Shown here piece by piece: positions 34,449-47,411 of a stretch of 64,000 nt of DNA. Origin of the DNA: Microbacterium flavum (GTDB taxonomy: Bacteria > Actinomycetota > Actinomycetes > Actinomycetales > Microbacteriaceae). The stretch lies in contig NZ_JAFLHG010000010.1 of the NCBI RefSeq assembly GCF_018717645.1, forward strand, positions 62,001 through 126,000. The letters are read 5' to 3'. Both the position numbers and the translations under genes were made by a program. The notes beneath the pieces were generated by a model, which did not search any database, was not told where the DNA came from, and was given only the letters and a program-made list of their open reading frames with translations. How positions within the stretch are numbered: position 1 is the first letter of the stretch; every line of letters starts with the position of its first letter.

Positions 34449-35198
34449 TCAGACGACCAGGTCGAGTTCGCCCGGGGCCCCGGCACGGACATCGAGCCCC
34501 GCTCCCCTCGCCCAGGCGACGAGGGCGGCGGCGGTCCCGATGCGCGGGCGTTCCTCCGCGAGCCGCCGCACGAGCGCTCCCTTGGCGTGCTTGTTGAAGT
34601 GGTTGAGGGCGCGCATGGGCCCCTGCTCAGACTCTGTCACGACGCGCAGGTAGGCTCCGCGGATGCCGGGAGGCACCGGTCCGAGCGCGGCGTAGGCCTC
34701 CGAGCGCAGATCGAGGATGAACCCGGGCGCACGCTCCCCGAGTGCGGCGCCCGCCGCATCCGCCCAGACACGCCGGAGGGGCGGCACGCCGGGGAGGGGC
34801 GTTCCGGCGGCGAGGCGATAGGCGGGGATCGCGTCGAGCGAGCCCACCGGGCCGAACGGCGCCGACTGGATGAGGACGTGCGCGCCCAGCCAGCGCCGCG
34901 CGGTGGCGTCGAGCGTCGCGGCATCCAGCGCGTCGTACAGCACGCCGGTGTAGCGATCGACGGCGGGCATCGTCGGGGCGGTGCGCAGCACGGCGTTGTC
35001 GGCGATCTCGCCGCGCTGGCGCGCGGACAGCTTCAGCACCCGCGCCGCGACGTCCTCGTCGGCGCTGAGCGCGACGAGGGCATCGACGATCAGCTCGCGC
35101 TGGGGCGCGAGCTCGGGCAGCGCGAGCGCGCCGAGATCGAGCGGCCGGCGCCGCCCGCCGGCGCGCTTGGTCTCGCTCGGGGGCAACAGGATCAGCAC
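34449..35198 (-). CDS. yaaA: YaaA (DUF328) peroxide-stress family protein
   Basis: A 249-residue protein. Two GTG codons compete: 35204 lies one base after GGAGG, too close, while 35198 has a five-base gap, so the second is chosen. Conserved YaaA features include LLPPSETK at the N-terminus and NHFNKHAKG near the C-terminus. In E. coli YaaA limits intracellular iron and protects DNA during peroxide stress, and the fold binds DNA. It converges on the DUF4282 gene, 12 bp apart. Confidence 0.9.
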   Translation of the reverse strand: MLILLPPSETKRAGGRRRPLDLGALALPELAPQRELIVDALVALSADEDVAARVLKLSARQRGEIADNAVLRTAPTMPAVDRYTGVLYDALDAATLDATARRWLGAHVLIQSAPFGPVGSLDAIPAYRLAAGTPLPGVPPLRRVWADAAGAALGERAPGFILDLRSEAYAALGPVPPGIRGAYLRVVTESEQGPMRALNHFNKHAKGALVRRLAEERPRIGTAAALVAWARGAGLDVRAGAPGELDLVV

Positions 35199-35216
35199 GG
35201 ACACCTCCGGGACAGC

Positions 35217-35277
35217 GAGAAACCACCCCGCGCGCTGCGGACCGCCGGAGCGGTCTGTCGCGCGTGAGGTGGTTCTC
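35217..35277 (-). terminator. long hairpin ending the atp operon
   Basis: Outer arms GAGAAACCACC / GGTGGTTCTC, middle CGCGCG / CGCGCG and inner GACCGC-CGGA-GCGGTC stack into one extended stem-loop. It begins 11 bp beyond the atpC stop. It also separates atpC from the same-strand yaaA gene, whose start is 19 bp further on. Confidence 0.7.
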
Positions 35278-35288
35278 GGCGGGTCGGG

Positions 35289-35549
35289 TCAGGACTCGAG
35301 TGCGGCGTGGCCCGCGACGATGGTGAGCTCGTCACCCTCCATCGACAGGAAGCCGTCCTGGGCGCTCGCCACCACCTTGGAGCCGTCGGCCTGGGTGATG
35401 CGCACCTTGCCCTCGGCGAGGATCGCCAGCACGGGCTCGTGGCCGGTCATGAAGCCGATCTCGCCCTCGACGGTCTTCGCCACGACGAGGGATGCCTCGC
35501 CGTGCCAGACCTCCTCCTCCGCGGAGACGAGGGTGACGGTCAGCGCCAT
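35289..35549 (-). CDS. atpC: F0F1 ATP synthase subunit epsilon
   Basis: An 86-residue subunit, short because it consists of the N-terminal beta-sandwich only (MALTVTLVSAEEEVW ... GFMTGHEPVLAIL) without the C-terminal inhibitory helices of E. coli epsilon. Truncated epsilon is common in actinobacteria. It links the gamma stalk to the c-ring. It starts one base after the atpD stop and is the last gene of the operon. Confidence 0.96.
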   Translation of the reverse strand: MALTVTLVSAEEEVWHGEASLVVAKTVEGEIGFMTGHEPVLAILAEGKVRITQADGSKVVASAQDGFLSMEGDELTIVAGHAALES

Positions 35550-35550
35550 G

Positions 35551-37038
<1,488 letters not shown>

Positions 37039-37956
37039 TTATTTGCCGGATGCCAGGGCGTCGGCGCCGCCGACGATCTCGGCGATCTGCTGAGTGATCT
37101 CGGCCTGACGCGCGTTGTTGCGCAGGCGGGTGTAGTCGGTGATGAGCTTGTCGGCGTTGTCGCTCGCGCTCTTCATCGCCTTCTGGGTCGCGGCGTGCTT
37201 GGCTGCCGAGGACTGCAGGAGCGCGTTGAACACGCGGCTCTGCACGTAGACCGGCAGCAGCGCATCGAGGACGACCTCGGGGCTCGGCTCGAACTCGTAG
37301 AGCGGGTACACCTGGCTGGGCCCGGCGCCTGCCGACTCCACGACCTCATCGGCTTCGACGACCTCGAGGGGCAGCAGACGCACGGTCTGCGGCTCCTGGG
37401 TCATCATGCTGACGAAGCGATTGAAGACGAGGTGGATCTCGTCGACGCCGCCCTCCTCCTCGCCGCCGCGGTCATAGGCGTCCAGAAGGGCGCCCGCGAT
37501 CTGCTCCGCGGTGTTGAAGTGAGGGGTGTCGGTGTCGCCGATCCACTCCCCCGCCGCCGCCATGCGGCGGAACTGGAAATAGCCCACCGCCTTGCGTCCG
37601 ACGAGGAAGTACTCGACGTCCTTGCCCTGCGAGCGCAGCAGCTCGCCGAGCTGCATGCCCTCGCGGAGGATCTGCGAGTTGAACGCGCCGGCGAGCCCGC
37701 GGTCCGAGGCGAAGATGACGACCGCCGAGCGGCGGATCGTCTCACGCTCGGTCGTGAGCGGGTGCTGGATGTTCGAGTGCGTGGCCACGGCGGAGACGGC
37801 CCGCGTCACGGCTCGCGCGAAGGGCGAGGAGGCGCGCACGCGCGCCATCGCCTTCTGGATGCGCGAAGCCGCGATGAGTTCCATCGCCTTCGTGATCTTC
37901 TTGGTCGTCTGAGCAGAAGAGATCTTCTGCTTGTAGACCCGGAGTTGTGCGCCCAT
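37039..37956 (-). CDS. atpG: F0F1 ATP synthase subunit gamma
   Basis: A 305-residue rotor shaft subunit. The N-terminal helix is [25 protein letters not shown] and the conserved C-terminal helix contains [10 protein letters not shown] and the [12 protein letters not shown] pattern. A modest acidic insert lies at about residues 160-215 ([10 protein letters not shown] and [11 protein letters not shown]), typical of actinobacterial gamma subunits. It rotates inside the alpha-beta head. Confidence 0.98.
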   Translation of the reverse strand: MGAQLRVYKQKISSAQTTKKITKAMELIAASRIQKAMARVRASSPFARAVTRAVSAVATHSNIQHPLTTERETIRRSAVVIFASDRGLAGAFNSQILREGMQLGELLRSQGKDVEYFLVGRKAVGYFQFRRMAAAGEWIGDTDTPHFNTAEQIAGALLDAYDRGGEEEGGVDEIHLVFNRFVSMMTQEPQTVRLLPLEVVEADEVVESAGAGPSQVYPLYEFEPSPEVVLDALLPVYVQSRVFNALLQSSAAKHAATQKAMKSASDNADKLITDYTRLRNNARQAEITQQIAEIVGGADALASGK

Positions 37957-37988
37957 GGATGTCCTGTATCAGAGGGGGATGCCCGGCC

Positions 37989-39629
<1,641 letters not shown>

Positions 39630-39644
39630 GGTGTTCCTTCTGTT

Positions 39645-40433
39645 CTAGCCAGCGAGGCGCTGGCGCAAGTCGTTGATTCGGGAGGAGACGGTCGCGTCGA
39701 TGGCGTCGTCTCCGATCTCCACCCGCACGCCGCCGAGGACGGTCGGGTCGACGACGACGTTCAGGGTGACGTCGCTGCCGTACTTCGCGCCGAGCGCAGC
39801 CGCGAGGCGGCCCTGCTGCGCGGCATCCAGTGCATTTGCCACGCGGACCGTCGCGACGGTCGAGCCGCGCTGGTCCGCCACGATCTTCAGCGCGCGACCG
39901 AGGAGCGAGCGCACACGCCGCTCGCGGGGCTGCTGCACGAGCTCCGAGACGATCAGCGTCGTCGCTTCGCTCGCGCGGCCGCTCAGCAGCGTCGAGACGA
40001 GGGCGCCCTTCGCGGACGCGTCGCCGAGACGGCTCCCGAGGGCGAGCTCGAGCTCCGCGTTGCCGCCGACCGCGCGGGAGAACTGGAACAGCTCCCCTTC
40101 GAGGTCCGTTCCCGTCGCCGCCATCGCCGCCGCGCGGATGGCGAGCTCCTCGATCCCGGAGACGAGGTCCTCCACGGAGGACCAGCGCTCGGCGGCCGCC
40201 GCAGCGAGAAGCTGGCGGGAGGTCTCACCGAAGCCGGCGAAGACCGTCCGCATGACCTGGGCACGCGCCGCGCCCGGCGCGCCCCATGAGGAGAGCGCGC
40301 CGCTCAGCTGCGCCGAGTCGGCGATCTCGCGCGCGGCCGTGAACAGCTCGCGGGCGACCTCGAGGTCGCTCACGTGGGCCGTCTTCAGCTCCGCGGTGGT
40401 CGTCGCCAGTGCGTGAGTGGTCGCGCTTCCCAT
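39645..40433 (-). CDS. atpH: F0F1 ATP synthase subunit delta
   Basis: A 262-residue OSCP-type subunit at the normal actinobacterial length. The N-terminal helical domain is followed by the conserved C-terminal SRINDLRQRLAG and GGVRVEIGDDAIDATV. It joins the peripheral stalk to the F1 head. The ATG overlaps the TAA of atpF by one base (TAATG). Confidence 0.96.
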   Translation of the reverse strand: MGSATTHALATTTAELKTAHVSDLEVARELFTAAREIADSAQLSGALSSWGAPGAARAQVMRTVFAGFGETSRQLLAAAAAERWSSVEDLVSGIEELAIRAAAMAATGTDLEGELFQFSRAVGGNAELELALGSRLGDASAKGALVSTLLSGRASEATTLIVSELVQQPRERRVRSLLGRALKIVADQRGSTVATVRVANALDAAQQGRLAAALGAKYGSDVTLNVVVDPTVLGGVRVEIGDDAIDATVSSRINDLRQRLAG

Positions 40434-40969
40434 TACTTCGCCTTCTCGAGGTCGGCGAGGAAGCGGTCCACGACGCCCTTGGCCTTGGCGTCGTCGGAGA
40501 GGGTCTCGCCGATGACACCGCCGGCCAGGTCGAGGGCGAGCGTGCCGACCTCGCTGCGCAGCGAGACGAGGGCCGACTGGCGCTCCGCCTCGATCTGCGA
40601 GTGGGCGCTGGCGGTGACGCGCGCGGCCTCGGTGGTCGCGGCATCCTTGGCCTCGGCGACGATCTTCTTGCCGTCCTCGCGGGCGGCGTCTCGGATCTCA
40701 CCCGCCTCCTTGCGAGCCTCGGCGAGCTGCGCCGTGTACTCCTCGAGCGCGGCCTCGGCCTTGCGCTGGGCCTCGTCGGCCTTCGCGATGTTGCCCTCGA
40801 TGGCCTCAGCCCGCTTGTCCAGCATGACCTTCATCTTGGGAAGAGCGACCTTCCAGACGACGATCAGGATGATGACGAAGCAGACCGCCGACCAGATGAT
40901 GTCATACCACGCGGGGATGAGCGGGTTGGGCGCTCCCTCTTCCGCGGCGTACGCGACAAGACTGTGCAT
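40433..40969 (-). CDS. atpF: F0F1 ATP synthase subunit b
   Basis: A 178-residue peripheral-stalk subunit. A short periplasmic N-terminus and one membrane helix (about 20-42) lead to a long charged coiled coil (about 45-150). A single b gene is present, so the stalk is a homodimer and not a b-b' pair. Confidence 0.97.
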   Translation of the reverse strand: MHSLVAYAAEEGAPNPLIPAWYDIIWSAVCFVIILIVVWKVALPKMKVMLDKRAEAIEGNIAKADEAQRKAEAALEEYTAQLAEARKEAGEIRDAAREDGKKIVAEAKDAATTEAARVTASAHSQIEAERQSALVSLRSEVGTLALDLAGGVIGETLSDDAKAKGVVDRFLADLEKAK

Positions 40970-40998
40970 CCTGTCTCCTTAAGACTGGTGGGGGGCGA

Positions 40999-42094
<1,096 letters not shown>

Positions 42095-42212
42095 CGCAGA
42101 CTCCAGCTTCGGGGCATCGGCATGGACCGAGGCGACGATGGTCGGTGAAAGTCGATGCGCACACAGTCCCCAGCGTTTTCACACCGCGGTCACGGGGCGC
42201 ATGCACAGCCTA

Positions 42213-42788
42213 TCAGGCGCGCGGCGCCGCTGCGTCCGCGGGAGGAGACTGGTTCCCCTCCTCCGGAGGCGCCGGCGGCATCGACGGGCGCCGGGCCTCT
42301 TCGATCACATCCGCGAGGGTGGGAAGGGTCACGTCCCCCACGTGCGGGACCCGCATCTTCAGCATGACGACGACGTCGATGACGAGCGATGCCACCACGC
42401 TGACGACGAGCGCGACAAAGAACACCGTGTTGTTCAGCCACGGCTGACCCCGCAGGACCAGCAGCACGACGATGAACAGGGCGAACTTGACGATCCATCC
42501 GCCCATCACGGCGCCGAAGAAGATCGGGACGTAGAGAGGATCGCCGTACCAGCGGTTCGCGACGAGAATCGTCCCCGCGGTGAGGCCGAGGAACACGGCG
42601 GCCAGGATGATCGCGACCAGCGCGCTCCACAGGCCCGAGGTGCCGCCGACGGCGAAGCCGATGGCAGCGCCGGCGACCGCGAGGATGCCGGTGATCGCCG
42701 CAGACCACAGCAGGGTCGTGCGGAACAGGCGGTCGCTCGACACCGCGCGGCGGGAGGTGGCGGCGGACGGATCGGGGGTCTCGGTCAT
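42213..42788 (-). CDS. AtpI-like membrane protein of the atp operon
   Basis: A 191-residue protein with four membrane helices (about 28-52, 55-78, 93-113 and 122-145) and a Pro/Glu-rich cytoplasmic tail. It occupies the usual position of AtpI just upstream of atpB; AtpI-type proteins help assemble the c-ring. Its ATG overlaps the stop of the preceding WecA-like gene (ATGA). Sequence similarity to characterised AtpI is not obvious by eye, so the call depends on position. Confidence 0.7.
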   Translation of the reverse strand: MTETPDPSAATSRRAVSSDRLFRTTLLWSAAITGILAVAGAAIGFAVGGTSGLWSALVAIILAAVFLGLTAGTILVANRWYGDPLYVPIFFGAVMGGWIVKFALFIVVLLVLRGQPWLNNTVFFVALVVSVVASLVIDVVVMLKMRVPHVGDVTLPTLADVIEEARRPSMPPAPPEEGNQSPPADAAAPRA

Positions 42789-43981
42789 GAGGTCCTCGGT
42801 TCAGGTGCGGATTCGGCGCCGGGTTCGGGCCCGGGCGCCGCGGTCGGGAGCAGGGCGGCGCGCGGCCGCGGAAGGAGGGTGACGGCGACGCACGCGGCGG
42901 CGCCGAGGACGAGGAACGCGACGCCCGGCCAGTAGTCGCCCGGCCAGTCCTGGGTCGTCCCGATGTACATCAGGAGGACGCCGGTCGACACGACGGCGGT
43001 CCACGCGTAGAAGATGAGGACGGCGGCGCGGTCGGAGTGGCCCATGTCGAGCATCCGGTGATGCAGGTGCTTGCGGTCCGGCGAGAACGGCGACTTGCCC
43101 TGGCCCATCCGACGGATCACGGCCATGCCGAAATCGAGGAGCGGCAGGAGGACCACCACCACCGGCAGGAGGATCGGGATGAAGGCGCCGAGCAGCTGCG
43201 AGCGGCCGAAGACGTCGTTGTCGCCGAGCAGGGCCGGGTCCAGGTTCCCGGTGAAGACGATGGCCGCGACCGCCATGAGCAGGCCGATGAGGAGCGCCCC
43301 GGAATCCCCCATGAAGAGCTTGGACGGGTTCCAGTTGAGCGGCAGGAACCCGAGGCACACCGCCACCAGGGCGACGGCGATGAAGGAGGCGAGGCTCGAG
43401 TAGGTCGAGGCGCCGGTGTCACGGGCGACGAGGTAGGTGTAGACGAAGAAGACCGCGTTGGCGATGAGCGCCACCCCGGCGACGAGTCCGTCGAGGCCGT
43501 CGATGAAGTTCACCGCGTTCATGACGATGACGATCGCCAGCACGGACAGGGCGAAGCTCACCCAGCTCGAGAACACGATCTGGCCGCCGAACGGGATCGC
43601 GAAGATCTGCACGCCGCCGAAGCCCACGACGATCCCCGCCGCGAGGAACTGCGCGCCCAGCTTGATCATCCAGTCGAGGTCCCAGAGGTCGTCGGCCACG
43701 CCGATGATGACGATGAGGGTCGCCGCACCGAGGATCGACCAGATGACGGCCGGGTCGTTCCAGATGATCGAGAAGTACGGAACCCGGGAGGAGAGCGCGA
43801 AGGCGGCGAGGATGCCGAGATACATGGCCACCCCGCCGATGCGGGGCTTCGGCGTCGTGTGCACGTCGCGCTCGCGGATCTCGGGGTGCAGCTTGAAACG
43901 CAGCCCCAGCCGCCACACGATCGCCGTGAAGCCCAGGGTGACGAGGGCCGTCACGACGACCGTGAAGACGTAGTACTTCAC
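42785..43981 (-). CDS. undecaprenyl/decaprenyl-phosphate GlcNAc-1-phosphate transferase (WecA/MraY family)
   Basis: A 398-residue integral membrane enzyme from GTG 43981, which overlaps the Sua5 stop (GTGA). It has about ten or eleven membrane helices and the family motifs VADDLWDLDW, NAVNFIDGLDGLVAG and the cytoplasmic HLHHRMLDMGH. It transfers a sugar phosphate to a polyprenyl phosphate carrier at the membrane, the first step for wall polysaccharide linkage. The long DNA frame continues upstream, but that part is only a shadow of the Sua5 gene. Confidence 0.92.
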   Translation of the reverse strand: MKYYVFTVVVTALVTLGFTAIVWRLGLRFKLHPEIRERDVHTTPKPRIGGVAMYLGILAAFALSSRVPYFSIIWNDPAVIWSILGAATLIVIIGVADDLWDLDWMIKLGAQFLAAGIVVGFGGVQIFAIPFGGQIVFSSWVSFALSVLAIVIVMNAVNFIDGLDGLVAGVALIANAVFFVYTYLVARDTGASTYSSLASFIAVALVAVCLGFLPLNWNPSKLFMGDSGALLIGLLMAVAAIVFTGNLDPALLGDNDVFGRSQLLGAFIPILLPVVVVLLPLLDFGMAVIRRMGQGKSPFSPDRKHLHHRMLDMGHSDRAAVLIFYAWTAVVSTGVLLMYIGTTQDWPGDYWPGVAFLVLGAAACVAVTLLPRPRAALLPTAAPGPEPGAESAPEPRTS

Positions 43982-44676
43982 GCCGGGCCGTGATCGTGGT
44001 CGTGGTCGTCCTCGGGGTCGGGCTCGAGGTGCTCGCCGAGGATGCTGCGGAGCTGGTCGCGGCTGACGGCGCCGCTGCGGAGGACCCGCACCGGCCGCGC
44101 ACCGCTCACGAGCCCGGTGGCGTCGATGATCGTCGAGGCCACGCCATCGCGGGACGGGCCGCCGTCGAGGTACACCGCGACGGTGTCGCCGAGCATCCTC
44201 GCCGCGTCGTCGACGTCGACGGCGGCGGAGCGCTTCGTGAGGTTCGCGCTCGAGACGGCGAGCGGTCCGCACTCCTCCAGAAGCTCCAGCGCGACGCGGT
44301 CCGCCGGCATCCGCACGGCGACGGTGCCGCCCGTGTCGCCGAGATCCCATGACAGCGACGGCTGCGCGGGCAGCACGATCGTGAGGCCGCCGGGCCAGAA
44401 GGCTTCGACGAGACGCTCGATCGGTTCGGGGACGTCGGCCACGAGCGCCCGCATCGTCGTCACGCCGGCCACGAGGACGGGCGGAGGCGACTGGCGGCCG
44501 CGGCCCTTCGCGGCGAGGAGCCGTGCGACCGCAGCGGCGTTGAACGCGTCGGCGGCCACCCCGTAGACGGTGTCGGTCGGCAGGACCACCAGCTCGCCGC
44601 GCGCGATCGCCTGACGCGCTTTGCGCATGCCGGGAAGCAGCTGCTCGGGATCGCGGCTGTCGAAGAGCTCGTACAT
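43978..44676 (-). CDS. L-threonylcarbamoyladenylate synthase (Sua5/YrdC family)
   Basis: A 232-residue YrdC-domain enzyme. The ATP/bicarbonate-binding PTDTVYGVA motif is at about 33-41, followed by WPGGLTIVLP and SSANLTKRSA. It makes threonylcarbamoyl-AMP, the precursor of the t6A modification of tRNAs that read ANN codons. The C-terminus is acidic and His-rich (DPEDDHDHDHGPA). A TAGACT box nine bases before the ATG probably starts the long transcript into wecA, atpI and the atp genes. Confidence 0.95.
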   Translation of the reverse strand: MYELFDSRDPEQLLPGMRKARQAIARGELVVLPTDTVYGVAADAFNAAAVARLLAAKGRGRQSPPPVLVAGVTTMRALVADVPEPIERLVEAFWPGGLTIVLPAQPSLSWDLGDTGGTVAVRMPADRVALELLEECGPLAVSSANLTKRSAAVDVDDAARMLGDTVAVYLDGGPSRDGVASTIIDATGLVSGARPVRVLRSGAVSRDQLRSILGEHLEPDPEDDHDHDHGPA

Positions 44677-44685
44677 ATCCGTGCC

Positions 44686-44691
44686 AGTCTA
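44686..44691 (-). promoter_or_regulatory. -10 box (TAGACT) of sua5 and probably the downstream atp cluster
   Basis: Minus-strand TAGACT nine bases before ATG 44676. The following GGCACG is shared with the prmC promoter (TAAACTGGCACG). Confidence 0.5.
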
Positions 44692-44710
44692 CGGCGAGGG
44701 CCGCTCCCGG

Positions 44711-45631
44711 TCAGGGACGAAGCGCGGTCGTGGCGCGCTCGCGCTGGGTGAGGTCGGGATGCGTGGCGGCGGCGCGCCACCCGGCGTCGGTGAGGAGGCC
44801 CCGGATGGCGGCCCCCTGCCACTCGCCGTGCTCGATGACGAGCGTCCCCCCGGGGCGCAGGAGCCGGAGCCCGACCTCGGAGAGCACGCGGACGACGTCG
44901 AGCCCGTCCGCTCCCCCGTACAGGGCGGACGGCGGGTCCCAGTGCTGCACCTCGGGGTCGCGCGGGATCGCCCCATCCGGGACGTAGGGCGGGTTGGAGA
45001 CGAGCACCGAGACCGCGCCGTCGAGGTCGGGGAACGCCTGGGCGAGGTCGACGAAGGCGAGCCGCGCCTCGGGAGCGATCCGCGCGAAGTTCTCCTTCGC
45101 CCAGACGAACGCGTCGACCGCGTTCTCGGCGGCGTGCACACGGGCGTGCGGCACCTCCGTCTGCAGCGACAGGGCGATCGCACCCGACCCGGTGCCGAGG
45201 TCGACGGCGATCGGTGCGGCGTCGGGGACGGCGCGCAGCGCGTCGATCGCGAGCTGGGCGACCATCTCCGTCTCGGGTCGCGGGACGAACACGCCCGGTC
45301 CGACGCGGAGTTCGAGGTGGCGGAACGGCGCGGAGCCGGTCAGGTGCTGGAGGGGCTCGCGAGACGCGCGGCGGCGGACGAGCTGGGCGAACTCCGCCGC
45401 ATCCCCGGAGAACGCCCCTCCGCGCAGGGCGACGGCGGCGAGCTCCCCCCGCGAAAGGCCCAGGACGTGGGCCGCGAGGAGCTCGGCATCCACGTCCGGC
45501 GTCGGGACGCCGGCGGAGGCGAGGACGGCGGCGGCGTCCGTCAGGACGGCGGCGAGCGGGAGATCGGGGGCCGGCGCCGCCTCGGTCGGGACGTCGGGTG
45601 CGGATGCCGCGGGTTCGTGCGCGATGTTCAT
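44711..45631 (-). CDS. prmC: peptide chain release factor N5-glutamine methyltransferase
   Basis: A 306-residue methyltransferase from ATG 45631 ([13 protein letters not shown]). The N-terminal helical substrate domain is followed by the SAM-binding [14 protein letters not shown] and the catalytic NPPY ([11 protein letters not shown]). It methylates the Gln of the GGQ motif of RF1 and RF2; prfA is encoded 9 kb away in this window. It precedes sua5 on the same strand with a 34-bp gap, a conserved actinobacterial order. Confidence 0.96.
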   Translation of the reverse strand: MNIAHEPAASAPDVPTEAAPAPDLPLAAVLTDAAAVLASAGVPTPDVDAELLAAHVLGLSRGELAAVALRGGAFSGDAAEFAQLVRRRASREPLQHLTGSAPFRHLELRVGPGVFVPRPETEMVAQLAIDALRAVPDAAPIAVDLGTGSGAIALSLQTEVPHARVHAAENAVDAFVWAKENFARIAPEARLAFVDLAQAFPDLDGAVSVLVSNPPYVPDGAIPRDPEVQHWDPPSALYGGADGLDVVRVLSEVGLRLLRPGGTLVIEHGEWQGAAIRGLLTDAGWRAAATHPDLTQRERATTALRP

Positions 45632-45641
45632 GACTCGTGCC

Positions 45642-45647
45642 AGTTTA
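45642..45647 (-). promoter_or_regulatory. -10 box (TAAACT) of prmC
   Basis: Minus-strand TAAACT ten bases before ATG 45631; the transcript would have a leader of about three bases. Confidence 0.45.
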
Positions 45648-45683
45648 CCGGTGCCCGCTCCCCGGCCCCGTGGCAAGCCCCCC

Positions 45684-45698
45684 GTGACGATTCGTCAC
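45684..45698. promoter_or_regulatory. palindrome GTGACGA-T-TCGTCAC between prmC and cysK
   Basis: Perfect 7-bp arms around one base, 70 bp upstream of the cysK ATG. A TAGGCT box follows at 45726-45731, so the palindrome lies just upstream of the cysK -35 region. It is a candidate site for a sulfur or redox regulator. Confidence 0.5.
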
Positions 45699-45767
45699 AT
45701 TCGGCCCCCGCGCCGGCCGGTCGCAATAGGCTTCTGGACAATCCTGGAACCCCACGAAAGGCATTCC

Positions 45768-46718
45768 ATGTCCGGCATCCACCCCGACATCACCAGCGCG
45801 TTCGGCAACACTCCGCTCGTCCGTCTCAATCGCCTCGCGGAGGGGCTCCCGGGCACCATCCTCGCCAAGCTCGAGTTCTACAACCCCGCCTCCTCGGTCA
45901 AGGACCGCCTCGGGATCGCGATCATCGACGCGGCGGAGGCGTCGGGCGAGCTCAAGCCGGGCGGCACGATCGTCGAGGGCACGAGCGGCAACACCGGCAT
46001 CGCGCTCGCCATGGTGGGTGCGGCGCGCGGCTACAAGGTGATCCTCACGATGCCGGCATCCATGTCGATCGAGCGCCGTCTGCTCCTGAAGGCCTACGGC
46101 GCCGAGCTGGTGCTCACCGACCCGCCCCTCGGCATGAAGGGCGCGGTCGCCAAGGCCGAGGAGATCGCCGCGGAGACGCCGGGCGCCATCCTCGCGAAGC
46201 AGTTCGCGAACCAGGCGAACGTCGAGATCCACCGCAAGACGACCGCGGAGGAGATCCTCCGCGACACCGACGGCGAGATCGGCTACTTCGTCGCGGGCGT
46301 CGGCACCGGCGGCACCATCTCCGGCGTCGGCCAGGTGCTCAAGGAGCGCGTGCCGGATGCCAAGGTCGTCGCCGTCGAGCCGGCCGACTCGCCGCTTCTG
46401 ACCAAGGGCACCGCGGGGCCGCACAAGATCCAGGGCATCGGCGCGAACTTCATCCCCGAGATCCTCGACCAGAGCGTCATCGACGAGGTCATCGACGTCC
46501 AGCTCGACGACACGCTGCGCGTCGCGCGCGAGCTCGCCACCCGCGAAGGCATTCTCGCGGGCATCTCGTCGGGCGCCGCGGTGTGGGCGGCGCTGCAGAT
46601 CGCCGCGCGTCCCGAGGCCGAGGGCAAGAACATCGTGGTGATCATCCCCTCCTTCGGCGAGCGCTACCTGTCGACCGTGCTGTTCGAGAACCTGCGCGAC
46701 GAGCCCGCCGGGCTCTGA
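45768..46718 (+). CDS. cysK: cysteine synthase A (O-acetylserine sulfhydrylase)
   Basis: A 316-residue PLP enzyme of standard length. The PLP lysine is in ASSVKDRLG, the substrate loop is [12 protein letters not shown], the phosphate-binding [11 protein letters not shown] follows, and [10 protein letters not shown] is near the C-terminus. It makes L-cysteine from O-acetylserine and sulfide. cysE, which supplies O-acetylserine, follows 93 bp downstream after a strong hairpin. A normal leader with GAAAGG precedes the ATG. Confidence 0.98.
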   Translation: MSGIHPDITSAFGNTPLVRLNRLAEGLPGTILAKLEFYNPASSVKDRLGIAIIDAAEASGELKPGGTIVEGTSGNTGIALAMVGAARGYKVILTMPASMSIERRLLLKAYGAELVLTDPPLGMKGAVAKAEEIAAETPGAILAKQFANQANVEIHRKTTAEEILRDTDGEIGYFVAGVGTGGTISGVGQVLKERVPDAKVVAVEPADSPLLTKGTAGPHKIQGIGANFIPEILDQSVIDEVIDVQLDDTLRVARELATREGILAGISSGAAVWAALQIAARPEAEGKNIVVIIPSFGERYLSTVLFENLRDEPAGL

Positions 46719-46729
46719 TCGGACGCCGG

Positions 46730-46768
46730 GGCGGTCACGGACGCGGGTTCCCGTCGTCCGTGACCGCC
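46730..46768 (+). terminator. 14-bp stem hairpin between cysK and cysE
   Basis: GGCGGTCACGGACG (46730-46743) pairs perfectly with CGTCCGTGACCGCC (46755-46768) over an 11-base loop that itself holds CGGG/CCCG. It starts 11 bp after the cysK stop. No U-tract follows. It may partly terminate, or stabilise the cysK message relative to cysE. Confidence 0.65.
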
Positions 46769-46811
46769 GCCGTCCGCTCATCGCCCCCTCCCCCGACCGG
46801 AGACCTGCGAC

Positions 46812-47402
46812 ATGACCCCTGCGAACGACCGCATCGGCGCGGTGGCCCGCGTGCGTGAAGACATCGCCGCTGCGAAGCTGCGCGACCCCGCCGCCCGGAG
46901 CGGCGTGGAGATCGCCGTCCTGTACTCGGGTCTCCACGCGATCTGGTCGTACCGGATCGCCCACGCGCTGTGGGAGCGCGGTCTGCGCTTTCCCGCGCGC
47001 GCCCTCTCCCAGCTGACGCGGTGGCTCACGGGCGTCGAGATCCACCCGGGCGCGGTGATCGGGCGCCGCTTCTTCATCGATCACGGCATGGGCGTCGTCA
47101 TCGGCGAGACGGCCGAAGTCGGCGACGACGTGATGCTCTACCACGGAGTCACCCTCGGCGGACGCACCCGCGATGCGGGCAAGCGGCATCCGACCCTCGG
47201 CGACGGGGTCGCCGTGGGAGCCGGAGCGAAGATCCTCGGCCCCGTCGTCATCGGCGCGGGGTCCGCGGTCGGTGCGAACGCGGTCGTCACGCGGGATGCC
47301 CCGGAGGACTCGGTCCTCGTCGGCGTGCCCGCCAAGGCGCGCCGACGCGTCCCGGGCGACGACACGCGGGCGATCCTCACGACGCCCGAGTACTTCATCT
47401 GA
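46812..47402 (+). CDS. cysE: serine O-acetyltransferase
   Basis: A 196-residue short (EpsC-type) serine acetyltransferase. An N-terminal helical region leads into hexapeptide repeats of the left-handed beta-helix ([26 protein letters not shown] ... in turns). The catalytic His is in the DHGMG turn, and [15 protein letters not shown] completes the acetyl-CoA site. It acetylates L-serine for CysK. GGAG lies nine bases before the ATG. Confidence 0.96.
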   Translation: MTPANDRIGAVARVREDIAAAKLRDPAARSGVEIAVLYSGLHAIWSYRIAHALWERGLRFPARALSQLTRWLTGVEIHPGAVIGRRFFIDHGMGVVIGETAEVGDDVMLYHGVTLGGRTRDAGKRHPTLGDGVAVGAGAKILGPVVIGAGSAVGANAVVTRDAPEDSVLVGVPAKARRRVPGDDTRAILTTPEYFI

Positions 47403-47411
47403 GGCGCGGCC

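Noticed and set aside
43982..44350. A 521-codon form of the WecA-like protein
   Set aside because: The extra N-terminal part is antisense-like Arg-rich translation of the Sua5 gene in another frame; the membrane protein itself begins at GTG 43981.
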